NCBI RefSeq assembly: GCF_028617075.1
Contig: NZ_JAQKGV010000008.1
Coordinates: 83,914-147,913 of the forward strand
Direction of reading: 5' to 3'
DNA from: Rubrobacter calidifluminis
GTDB taxonomy: Bacteria > Actinomycetota > Rubrobacteria > Rubrobacterales > Rubrobacteraceae
DNA: 64,000 nt
Under the pieces are notes generated by a model. It ran no database searches and was not told where the DNA came from. It saw only the letters and a program-made list of their open reading frames with translations. Position 1 is the stretch's first letter. Each line of letters begins with the position of its first letter. This document shows, one piece after another, positions 1 to 6,861 of this stretch. Position numbers and translations under genes: made by a program.

Positions 1-1
1 C

Positions 2-844
2 ATCGGTGCCTTCGTCAGCGGGGAGGACGCCGCTGCCTCCGGGGAGATAGGTATAGGCGCCATACTCGGCGCCCCGTTTCTCCTCGCCTCGCTCGCGATG
101 TGCGTGGTCGGGGCTTCGATCGTCGCCTTCAGGGGACGCCGGGAGAACGGCGTGAGGCTGGGGATAGAGCGCGTGACGACGCGCAGGGACCTCGGTTTCT
201 TCCTCGTCTGCTTCGCCCTGGCCGCGGCGGCGGGGCTGGTCACGCTCCCCTTCTACGCGAAGGCCGCGCTGGCCGTCCTTCTCATCGGCGCCTACGCGTT
301 CTACGTGCAGCGCGTCCTGCGTTCCGGGGGAGCGATGCTGGAGGAGGTCCCGGAGCGACTCACCCTCTGGCGACTGGGCTCCAGACCGCCCGCGTGGGCC
401 GCGGTGGCGCAACTTTTCGGCTCGCTCGTCGTGATGGCGCTCGGCGCCCACTTCTTCGTCGAGGGTATCGAGCGAGCCTCGCACGCCCTGGGCATCCCGG
501 CCGGGCTCATCGCGCTCGTCCTCGCTCCGCTGGCGACCGAGCTGCCCGAGAAATTCAACTCCATACTCTGGGTTCGGGAGGGCAAGGACACCCTGGCGCT
601 CGGCAACATAACCGGCGCAATGGTCTTCCAGAGTACGATCCCGGTCTCCATCGGCCTTCTGCTGACCGAATGGGAACTCGGCGCGTTGAGCGCCTTCTCG
701 GCGGCGCTGGCGCTCGTCTCCGGGTTGATGCTCTACGCGCTGCTCCGGAGCAAGCGACCGCTGCGGGCCTGGCCGCTGCTCGGCGGCGGGGCGGTCTACG
801 CCGTCTTCGTCGTGGTGGCGGCGGTCTCCGTGGCCCTGCTCTGA
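2..844 (+). CDS. Sodium/calcium exchanger (CaCA) family membrane protein, 5' end outside window
   Basis: About 280 residues are visible. The frame is open back to the first bases, so the true start lies upstream of the window. The protein is strongly hydrophobic with many membrane segments. The stretch LAPLATELPEKFNSIL followed by GNITGAMVFQST (about residues 201-212 of the visible part) matches the second alpha-repeat of the CaCA family, where acidic and Asn residues line the cation path. The family swaps Na+ or H+ for Ca2+ across the cytoplasmic membrane. The ion used here cannot be read from the sequence. The next gene, another membrane protein of a metal-related family, starts four bases after the stop, so the two are probably co-transcribed. 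Confidence 0.8.
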   Translation: MGAFVSGEDAAASGEIGIGAILGAPFLLASLAMCVVGASIVAFRGRRENGVRLGIERVTTRRDLGFFLVCFALAAAAGLVTLPFYAKAALAVLLIGAYAFYVQRVLRSGGAMLEEVPERLTLWRLGSRPPAWAAVAQLFGSLVVMALGAHFFVEGIERASHALGIPAGLIALVLAPLATELPEKFNSILWVREGKDTLALGNITGAMVFQSTIPVSIGLLLTEWELGALSAFSAALALVSGLMLYALLRSKRPLRAWPLLGGGAVYAVFVVVAAVSVALL

Positions 845-847
845 GCC

Positions 848-1528
848 TTGCCGGATCTGCTTGGCAGCGAGGCCCTGCCCCGGCTCGCCGGTGTGCTCGC
901 CGTCAACCTGCTGCTCTCCGGGGACAACGCCGTGGTGATAGCGCTCGCCGTGCGGAGGCTCAAGGGTGCGACCCGCCGGCGGGCGGTGCTGCTCGGCGCG
1001 GGCGGGGCGGTGGCGCTGCGGATCGTCTTCGCCGTCGCGGTGACGTTTCTGCTCGAGATCCCGCTGCTGCAGGCGGCGGGTGGGCTGCTCCTGTTCTGGA
1101 TCGCCTGGCAGCTGGTGCAGGGAGACCAGGAGGAGGCCAAAGAGCACGTCAGCGCCGGCGGGGGGCTCTGGCAGGCTGTGAGGATCATTATCGTGGCCGA
1201 CGTGGTGATGTCGCTGGACAACGTGGTCGCGCTGGTGGGGGTCTCGGGCGGACACCTCTTCATCCTCGGCATCGGGCTTTTGCTCACGATCCCGCTCGTG
1301 GTGTGGGGCGCGACGCTCCTGAGCTCCCTCCTCGACCGTTTCCCCTGGCTGGCTTACGCGGGCGCCGGGCTGCTGGCTTACGTGGCTGCGGAGATGATCC
1401 TGGGCGACGAGATCGTCCGGCGGTACGCCGGAGCGCTCTCGCAGGGCCTGGAGGCCCCGGTCTCGATTGCGTCGGCCGTCGTCTTCGTGGGTATCATCCT
1501 GGGCTGGAAGAGGGTGCGCGGCGGGTAG
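848..1528 (+). CDS. TerC/YjbE family integral membrane protein
   Basis: A 226-residue polytopic membrane protein, starting with TTG only three bases after the upstream stop, which implies translational coupling. It carries the duplicated acidic membrane motif of the TerC/YjbE (YkoY) family: SGDNAVVIALAVRRL near residues 23-37 and VMSLDNVVALVG near 119-130. The family is linked to metal export, especially manganese, and in some members to tellurite resistance. The neighbouring CaCA exchanger fits a role in cation homeostasis. The exact substrate is unknown. No strong ribosome binding site precedes the TTG, which fits coupling to the upstream gene. Confidence 0.75.
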   Translation: MPDLLGSEALPRLAGVLAVNLLLSGDNAVVIALAVRRLKGATRRRAVLLGAGGAVALRIVFAVAVTFLLEIPLLQAAGGLLLFWIAWQLVQGDQEEAKEHVSAGGGLWQAVRIIIVADVVMSLDNVVALVGVSGGHLFILGIGLLLTIPLVVWGATLLSSLLDRFPWLAYAGAGLLAYVAAEMILGDEIVRRYAGALSQGLEAPVSIASAVVFVGIILGWKRVRGG

Positions 1529-1591
1529 TGGAATGCCGGCGGGATCCGTTCTCTGGTCCCGGGTCTGGAAGTTCGTGTAACATCGTCGCTG

Positions 1592-2851
1592 ATGGAGTCC
1601 TCGATCAGAGACCCCTCGCTGGCCCCCGAGGGGCACAGGAAGATGGACTGGGCCGCCCGGCACTCCCCGGTGCTGGACGCCGTACGGGGGCGCTACCTCG
1701 AGGACGGCTCGCTGAAGGATCTCGGGGTCGCGATCTGCCTCCCGATAGAGGCCAAGACCGCCCGCCTGGCCGATGTGCTCGCCGGGGCCGGAGTCCGGGT
1801 GGCCGTGGCCGCCCCGCTGCCCTTCGTCGTGCAGGACGACGTGGCGGCGGCGCTCGTGGAGCGCGGGGTGACGGTCTTCGCCTCCTCCGAGAGCCCACCG
1901 GAGGAGGCGGACCGGGACCTCGAACGGGCGCTCGATGCCGCCACGGCGGATGGCGAGGCGCTCCTGATAGACGACCGGGCGGCGCTGGTGCGCATCGCGC
2001 ACACCACCCGCCGGGGGCTGCTGCCGCGCATACGCGGTGCCTCCGAAGAGACGACGAGCGGGGTCGCGAAGCTCCGGGCGATGGAGCGCGGGGGTGAGCT
2101 CCGGTTTGCCTGCATCGCCGCGAACGACGCCAGGTGCAAGCACCTCTTCGACAACCGCTACGGCACCGGACAGTCCGCGCTCGAGGCGATCATGCACGCG
2201 ACGAACCTGATGCTCGGGGGCAAGCGGATGGTCGTCGCGGGTTACGGCTGGTGCGGGAGGGGTATCGCCCGGTACGCGGCCGGGCTCGGGGCGCGGGTCG
2301 TGGTCTGCGAGGTCGATCCGGTGCGCGGGCTCGAGGCGTACGCCGACGGGTTCGAGGTGCTGCCGGCGCTGGAGGCGGCAGAGGTCGGGGAGATCTTCGT
2401 AACCGCGACCGGGAACAGGGGGGTGCTGGGGCGTGAGCACTTCGCGCGGATGCGCGACGGTGCGATCCTGGCGAACGCTGGAGGGGTGGACGTGGAGATA
2501 GACGTCGAGGCGCTGAGGGCTTCGGCTTCCGAGGTCCGCCGGGCACGCCGCGACCTCAAGGAGTTCGTCATGCCCGACGGCAGGAGCCTCTTCCTCGTCG
2601 GTCGGGGGATGGTCGTGAACCTGACCGCCGGGGACGGGCACCCGGTCGAGATCATGGACCTCACCTTCGCCATACAGGCGCTCTGCGCGCATCACCTGGC
2701 CAACGAGGGTGCGTCCCTCTCCCCCTCCGTGCACCTGCTGCCGCGCGAGATAGACGACGAGGTCGCCCGCATCAAGCTCGAGGCCGTCGGGATGGGGATC
2801 GACGAGATCACCCCGGAGCAGCGGGCCTTCCTCGAGAGCTGGAGGGACTGA
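1592..2851 (+). CDS. Divergent S-adenosyl-L-homocysteine hydrolase (AhcY) family protein
   Basis: A 419-residue AhcY homologue of the short archaeal/thermophile type: NDARCKHLFDNRYGTGQS near 178-195, NAD fold GYGWCGRG near 218-225, and GHPVEIMD near 349-356. The usual HYRY-type C-terminal tail is absent. Retained are Glu in SEETTSG (about 152) and the Lys/Asp pair at 183/187. Two histidines central to the known enzyme are gone: the CLHMT motif reads CLPIE at 49-53, and the GHFD motif reads GGVD at 297-300. The NxxSTQD substrate loop reads PLPFVVQD. The fold and NAD binding look sound, but ordinary SAH hydrolysis is doubtful. There is no clear Shine-Dalgarno. TAACAT at 1578-1583 would give a near-leaderless message from the ATG. 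Confidence 0.7.
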   Translation: MESSIRDPSLAPEGHRKMDWAARHSPVLDAVRGRYLEDGSLKDLGVAICLPIEAKTARLADVLAGAGVRVAVAAPLPFVVQDDVAAALVERGVTVFASSESPPEEADRDLERALDAATADGEALLIDDRAALVRIAHTTRRGLLPRIRGASEETTSGVAKLRAMERGGELRFACIAANDARCKHLFDNRYGTGQSALEAIMHATNLMLGGKRMVVAGYGWCGRGIARYAAGLGARVVVCEVDPVRGLEAYADGFEVLPALEAAEVGEIFVTATGNRGVLGREHFARMRDGAILANAGGVDVEIDVEALRASASEVRRARRDLKEFVMPDGRSLFLVGRGMVVNLTAGDGHPVEIMDLTFAIQALCAHHLANEGASLSPSVHLLPREIDDEVARIKLEAVGMGIDEITPEQRAFLESWRD

Positions 2852-2889
2852 TGGCCTCGGGGGCACCCGATGTGAATTTGCGGACGCGT

Positions 2890-2966
2890 CCCGTCTGAGA
2901 CGGGTAATAAAATATAGAAAGATTTAGAATAAAAGAGATTTCTGCGAGAGAGGGAGTTTTTATATC
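2890..2966 (+). promoter_or_regulatory. Short inverted repeat and AT-rich leader upstream of trxB
   Basis: CCCGTC-TGA-GACGGG (2890-2904) is a perfect 6-bp stem. It is followed by about 45 bases of unusually AT-rich sequence (AATAAAATATAGAAAG and onward) and then AGGGAG before the GTG of trxB. The stem lacks a T-run, so it is more likely an operator, or a weak terminator for the upstream gene, than a strong terminator. The AT-rich tract is the likely trxB promoter. No exact -35/-10 pair was assigned. Confidence 0.4.
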
Positions 2967-3965
2967 GTGGCGGATGTGATCTATGACGTAGCCGTAATAG
3001 GGTCCGGGCCCGCCGGGTACACGGCGGCGCTCTACGCCTCGAGGGCCAGCCTCAGGACGGTGGTCTTCCAGGGTTACGAGGCCGGGGGGCAGCTCATGCT
3101 CACCACCGAGGTCGAGAACTTCCCCGGCTACCCGGAGGGGGTGATGGGCCCCGACATGATGGAGGACTTCGAGAAGCAGGCCTCCCGCTTCGGGGCCGAG
3201 ATGCGCCCGGACGAGATAGAGCGGGTCGACTTCTCCGAGAGGCCTTTCAGGCTGTGGCCCGAGGGTGAGGAGGAGCCTACCCTCGCCAGGGCGGTGATCA
3301 TCGCCACCGGGGCGAGGGCCCGCTGGCTCGGGCTCGATAACGAGCAGCGCCTGATGGGCCGGGGGGTGAGCGGCTGCGCCACCTGCGACGGGTTCTTCTT
3401 CAAGGACAAGAAGGTCGCCGTCGTGGGGGGCGGGGACACCGCGATGGAGGAGGCGCTCTACCTCACCAACCACGCCTCCGAGGTCGTGATCATCCACCGC
3501 CGGGACGAGTTCAGGGCCTCGAGGATAATGCTCGCACGGGCGAGGAAGAACGAGAAGATCTCGTTCATCACCGACACGGTCGTCGTCGACGTCCTCGGCA
3601 AGGACTCCGTCGAGGGACTGAGGCTCAGGAACGTCAAGAGCGGCGAGGAGAGCGAGCTCGCCGTCGACGGCCTCTTTGTCGCCATAGGCCACGACCCGGC
3701 CACCGCGCTCTTCAAGGGCAGCGTGGAGATGGACGAGGGCGGCTACATCCTGCAGAAGGAACACACAATGACGAGCGTGCCCGGCGTCTTCGCCGCGGGG
3801 GATGTGGCCGACCGGCGCTACCGGCAGGCCGTGACCGCCGCCGGCGACGGCTGCCGGGCCGCGATAGACGCCGAGAGGTGGCTCGCCGGGCAGGGCGAGG
3901 CCGAGGGGGCCGAGGACCCCGGCGTGTGGAACTCGGCCAAGGACAGGGACCCGGCGAACCTCTGA
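2967..3965 (+). CDS. trxB: Thioredoxin reductase
   Basis: A 332-residue low-molecular-weight thioredoxin reductase, the usual family length. It moves electrons from NADPH through FAD and a redox disulfide to thioredoxin in the cytoplasm. Visible are the FAD motif GSGPAGYTAALYASRA (12-27), the redox site CATC (Cys137, Cys140), the NADPH motif GGGDTAMEEA (about 154-163), and the C-terminal FAD motif VFAAGDVADRRYRQAVTAAG. The GTG start is preceded by AGGGAG at good spacing. It stands alone after an AT-rich promoter region. The convergent moa genes follow beyond a hairpin. No thioredoxin gene is in the window. Confidence 0.95.
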   Translation: MADVIYDVAVIGSGPAGYTAALYASRASLRTVVFQGYEAGGQLMLTTEVENFPGYPEGVMGPDMMEDFEKQASRFGAEMRPDEIERVDFSERPFRLWPEGEEEPTLARAVIIATGARARWLGLDNEQRLMGRGVSGCATCDGFFFKDKKVAVVGGGDTAMEEALYLTNHASEVVIIHRRDEFRASRIMLARARKNEKISFITDTVVVDVLGKDSVEGLRLRNVKSGEESELAVDGLFVAIGHDPATALFKGSVEMDEGGYILQKEHTMTSVPGVFAAGDVADRRYRQAVTAAGDGCRAAIDAERWLAGQGEAEGAEDPGVWNSAKDRDPANL

Positions 3966-3975
3966 GCGAGTTTTT

Positions 3976-4009
3976 GCGCCCCTCCCCTCACTCCTTCGGG
4001 GAGGGGCGC
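3976..4009. terminator. Hairpin between convergent trxB and moaE
   Basis: GCGCCCCTCCCC (3976-3987) and GGGGAGGGGCGC (3998-4009) form a perfect 12-bp stem with a 10-base loop. The stop codon of moaE lies in the loop. A T5 run sits on the trxB side, before the stem, so neither direction has the usual downstream U-tract. It probably acts as a two-way terminator of the U-less kind common in high-GC actinobacteria. Confidence 0.65.
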
Positions 4010-4425
4010 GTCCCGGTCTGGCTCCCGACCCATACGTAGCCGTCGGACCAGACCTCACGCTTCCAGATCGGGACGATCTCCTTGATCCTCTCTATCGCGT
4101 ATCTGCTCGCCGCGAAGGCATTCCTGCGCCGGGGGGCGCAGACGGCTATCGCGACGCTGGGCTCGGCGGGCTCCACCCGCCCGAGGCGGTGTACGATGGA
4201 GACCGCGCGCACGTCCCAGCGCTCTTTCACCTCTTCGGCTATCTCTTCGAGCTTGCGGTCGGCCATCGGCCGGTACGCCTCGTACTCCAGGTACTCGACG
4301 CACGCGCCCCCGGACTCGTCGACCCGGGTGGTGCCCAGGAAGACCGAGACTGCCCCGCAGTCGGGACGCCGGACCGAGTCGATGACCCCCCCGACGTCTA
4401 TGGGATCTTCGGTGATCTCGATCAT
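3988..4425 (-). CDS. moaE: Molybdopterin synthase catalytic subunit MoaE
   Basis: A 145-residue protein matching MoaE, which with MoaD inserts two sulfurs into precursor Z to make molybdopterin for molybdenum cofactor. Family marks are SVFLGTTR (27-34), YLEYEAYRPMA (45-55) and VPIWKREVWSDG (118-129). Lys122 and Lys115 correspond to the conserved active-site lysines. The ATG lies three bases after the moaD stop, so the pair is co-translated. The last codons run into the hairpin shared with trxB. No molybdoenzyme or other moa gene is present in the window. Confidence 0.93.
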   Translation of the reverse strand: MIEITEDPIDVGGVIDSVRRPDCGAVSVFLGTTRVDESGGACVEYLEYEAYRPMADRKLEEIAEEVKERWDVRAVSIVHRLGRVEPAEPSVAIAVCAPRRRNAFAASRYAIERIKEIVPIWKREVWSDGYVWVGSQTGTRPSPKE

Positions 4426-4428
4426 CGC

Positions 4429-4677
4429 CTATCCGCCGGAGACGGGCGGCAGTACGGCGATCTCGTCCCCGGGTGAGAGGACCTCGTCCATGCCCGCGTA
4501 CTCCCCGTTTACGGCGAAGGCGAGGGTCTCACCCATCTCGGAGAGGGAGGGATGGCGCCCGGCCAGAAGCTCCCAGACCTCGCCGAGCGTGGTCCCTTCC
4601 GGCGTCTCGAGATGCACCTCCCTCGTCCCCGCCCGGTCGGCTGCCGCCCCGAACAGAAGCACTCTTATCTCACCCAT
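4429..4677 (-). CDS. moaD: Molybdopterin synthase sulfur carrier subunit MoaD
   Basis: An 82-residue ubiquitin-like sulfur carrier ending in SGG, the C-terminal Gly-Gly that is adenylated and turned into a thiocarboxylate. The body (GEIRVLLFGAAADRAG, NGEYAGMDEVLSPGDEIAVLPP) is typical of MoaD. The ATG at 4677 is preferred. A TTG three codons upstream (4686) is an alternative. TAGCAT lies nine bases before the ATG and could give a near-leaderless transcript. The gene sits directly before moaE and after an unknown gene on the same strand. Confidence 0.9.
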   Translation of the reverse strand: MGEIRVLLFGAAADRAGTREVHLETPEGTTLGEVWELLAGRHPSLSEMGETLAFAVNGEYAGMDEVLSPGDEIAVLPPVSGG

Positions 4678-4703
4678 GGTCGTCAAATGCTAGCACGTGA
4701 GGA

Positions 4704-5243
4704 TCAGGAGGCCCTCGCCTCCGGCGTCTGATCCGGACGCGAGAGCCACGCTGCGGGCAGCCACAGCTCCCTTCCGCTAGAGAAGAGCCTCACGACCGCG
4801 TTCGCGCCGTCCCCGGAGACGTAGCACACCTCGCCGCTCCCGGCCGGGGTCTCGACGCTCTCCCCGACGGAGAGCCGGGGCAGGAAGGCCTCCCGCAGCG
4901 CCTTCACGTAGGCGAGGGCGAGCGAGGTGTCGCGGTGGGCCCCCTCGTCGCGGCGGTCGGCGACGAGGATGCCCGCGATGCGGTAGAGGTTCGCCCGGCT
5001 GACCTGCGAGATCAGGGCGGCCCTGATCGTCTGCCTGACGAGCTGCTCCTCGAACTCCGAGTAGCTCTCCCCGCTGCGCCTCAGGATGTCCATCACGCGG
5101 GGGAAGGCCCGCCCGGTCGCCTCCGTCACCGTCAGCCCGTTCATCCCCCGTTCGTAGACGTGCGGATCCAGCCTCTCGTCCTCGCTGCGGCGCGGGACGG
5201 AGAGCCAACCCTGTCGTCCTGCTGGCGTTGGTTTCTCTCTCAC
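4704..5243 (-). CDS. Hypothetical protein upstream of moaD
   Basis: Not recognised. About 179 residues if it starts at the GTG at 5243; a longer frame reaches a start codon at 5315. The GTG is favoured because TATAAT ends six bases upstream of it, giving a leaderless message. The middle is mainly charged helix (FPRVMDILRRSGESYSEF onward). The C-terminal 50 residues look like a small beta barrel (ETPAGSGEVCYVSG, AVVRLFSSGRELWLPAAWL). There are no membrane segments or signal peptide. It is the first gene of a unit with moaD (26-base gap) and moaE, which hints at a molybdenum-cofactor link, but nothing in the protein shows this. Confidence 0.6.
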   Translation of the reverse strand: MREKPTPAGRQGWLSVPRRSEDERLDPHVYERGMNGLTVTEATGRAFPRVMDILRRSGESYSEFEEQLVRQTIRAALISQVSRANLYRIAGILVADRRDEGAHRDTSLALAYVKALREAFLPRLSVGESVETPAGSGEVCYVSGDGANAVVRLFSSGRELWLPAAWLSRPDQTPEARAS

Positions 5244-5249
5244 GCAGGG

Positions 5250-5277
5250 ATTATACCGCCGTGGATAGGGATGACAC
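5250..5277 (-). promoter_or_regulatory. Promoter of the hypothetical-moaD-moaE unit
   Basis: Read on the minus strand, GTGTCA (5277-5272) and a perfect TATAAT (5255-5250) are 16 bases apart. Transcription would begin about at the GTG at 5243, so the mRNA would be leaderless. Confidence 0.55.
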
Positions 5278-5386
5278 CGGTGAATTTCCTGCAAAAGCCG
5301 GGATTTGATCGGCATGGGAACGCCGGGAGCCTCAGGACCGGCAGGTGGAGTAAACTTTTGCTGGCGTAGGCTTTCAGGAGGTAGAG

Positions 5387-6115
5387 TTGGACTCGGGAGA
5401 GTTTCTTGAGCGTCTGAAGCGGGAGGTCATAGGACACCCTGCGCTCACGCACCCGTTCCTGGAGAGGTTCGGGGATGGGGAGGTGAGCGCCGAAGGGGTG
5501 AGGACGTTCGCGATCCAGTACTACCGTCACGTCCGGGTGAGCCGGCTGTACCTGGCCGCCCTGATCTCGAACTGCCGCGACGACGAGCCGCTGCAGCTCG
5601 CGCTGGCCTCGGTGCTCTTCGACGAGTACGGCAACCTCGATCCCGAGGAGACCCATCCCGCGCTCTACCGCAGGTTCATGCGGGCGCTGGAGATCAGCGA
5701 GGAGGAGTGGGAGGCCCCGCCGACCCTGCCCGAGATAGAGCTCTACATAAGCGCCCACTACGACTTGTGCCGCAACCCGGACATCCGGCTGGGGCTCGGG
5801 GCGATGGGACCGGCGAGCGAGTGGCCGGTCCCGCCGATCTACGCCAGGATCGCCGAAGGTCTCAAGAAGGCCGCCGGTCTCGACGACGAGGCGCTTGAGA
5901 TGTTCACCTCCCACGTCACGATGGACGTCGAGCACGCCAGGATCATGATGGAGGCCGTGGCCCCCTACGCGGAGGACGAGGAGGGCCAGCGGCGGGTGCG
6001 CGAGGGGACGATGCGCTCGCTCGACGCCCGCTCGGTGATGCTCGACGGCCTCTACAAGGCCGTCTACGGCGAGCCCGCGCCCCTCACCGGGGCTGCGAGG
6101 GACGCGGCCGGGTAG
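5387..6115 (+). CDS. Haem-oxygenase-like diiron (CADD/TenA-like) iron-containing redox protein
   Basis: A 242-residue all-helical protein of the haem-oxygenase-like diiron family (CADD, PqqC-like, iron-containing redox enzyme family). The expected ligands can be placed: Glu80 in LFDEYGN, His90 in EETHPALY, Glu145 in GPASEWPVP, and the His-x3-Asp-x2-His motif at His176, Asp180, His183. The last spacing is the same as in CADD. Members oxidise small organic substrates with O2; the substrate here is unknown. The TTG start has an ideal AGGAGGT at 5376-5382. It heads an operon with mutM, lpd and a papain-like gene, two bases before mutM. No thiamine, PQQ or folate genes are nearby to suggest the reaction. 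Confidence 0.72.
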   Translation: MDSGEFLERLKREVIGHPALTHPFLERFGDGEVSAEGVRTFAIQYYRHVRVSRLYLAALISNCRDDEPLQLALASVLFDEYGNLDPEETHPALYRRFMRALEISEEEWEAPPTLPEIELYISAHYDLCRNPDIRLGLGAMGPASEWPVPPIYARIAEGLKKAAGLDDEALEMFTSHVTMDVEHARIMMEAVAPYAEDEEGQRRVREGTMRSLDARSVMLDGLYKAVYGEPAPLTGAARDAAG

Positions 6116-6117
6116 AG

Positions 6118-6861
6118 ATGCCCGAGCTGCCCGAGGTAGAGACGATAAAGAACGACCTGTGCGGGCTCGTCGTCGGGGCGGGGATAGAGCGGGCGGAGCT
6201 GAGAGACGAGCGGCTCGTCGAGGAGCCCTCGCCGGAGGATTTCGTCCGCGGGCTCGGGGGCGTCCGGATCACCGGCGCCAGACGCCGGGCCAAGCACCTC
6301 GTCGTCGAACTCTCGTCGGGGGAGGCGCTCGTCTTCCAGCTCAAGATCGGGGGGCAGCTCTTGCTCGTCCCGCCGGTCGAGGAGCCGACGAGGAACGTCA
6401 TGCTCGTGCTGTATCTGGACGACGGGCGCCGACTCTTCCTGCGCGACCAGACCGAGTTCAGCCGGGCGCGGTTGCTCGGGCCCGAAGGGCTCGAGAACCG
6501 GCTCGCCGGGCTCGGTCCCGAGCCCTTCTCGGAGGAGTTCACGGTGGGCTACCTGCGGGAGAGGATAGGGGCGCGCCGGGCGCAGATAAAGCCTCTTCTG
6601 CTCGACCAGAAGGTCGTCGCGGGCATCGGGAACATCTACGTCGACGAGATCCTCTTCGACGCCCGGATCCACCCGCGACGCAGGGCGAGTACGCTCTCGG
6701 TGGAGGAGTGGGCGAGGCTCCACGCCGCGATAAGGAGGAACCTGGCGGCGGGCATCGAGCACCGGGGGACGTACCTGTGTCCCGTCTGCCAGCCGGAGGA
6801 TGGTGGTAAGGGGGATCAGAGTTTACCATTGGAAGTGGAGTCGAGAGAAGGAGAGGGATAA
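6118..6861 (+). CDS. mutM: Formamidopyrimidine-DNA glycosylase (MutM/Fpg), internally shortened zinc finger
   Basis: A base-excision repair glycosylase/AP lyase for oxidised purines. The N-terminus PELPEVETI gives the catalytic Pro and Glu, Lys59 lies in RRAKHLVVEL, and the H2TH part GIGNIYVDE (169-177) through IHPRRRA is intact. At 247 residues it is shorter than usual (about 270-290). The protein runs from AGIEH straight into RGTYLCPVCQ (216-225), so about 40 residues are missing, including the first Cys pair of the four-Cys zinc finger. What follows is a non-family tail rich in Glu and Gly. The joint is in frame and does not break lpd, which begins at the next base. DNA binding is probably weakened, or the finger is replaced by something else. 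Confidence 0.85.
   Translation: MPELPEVETIKNDLCGLVVGAGIERAELRDERLVEEPSPEDFVRGLGGVRITGARRRAKHLVVELSSGEALVFQLKIGGQLLLVPPVEEPTRNVMLVLYLDDGRRLFLRDQTEFSRARLLGPEGLENRLAGLGPEPFSEEFTVGYLRERIGARRAQIKPLLLDQKVVAGIGNIYVDEILFDARIHPRRRASTLSVEEWARLHAAIRRNLAAGIEHRGTYLCPVCQPEDGGKGDQSLPLEVESREGEG

Noticed and set aside
100..2097. 665-codon open frame across the first three genes
   Set aside because: Arg/Gly/Ala-rich shadow of GC-rich genes in another frame; the other frames carry clear families.
2808..4058. Long minus-strand frame opposite trxB
   Set aside because: Composition is that of an antisense shadow and trxB is certain.
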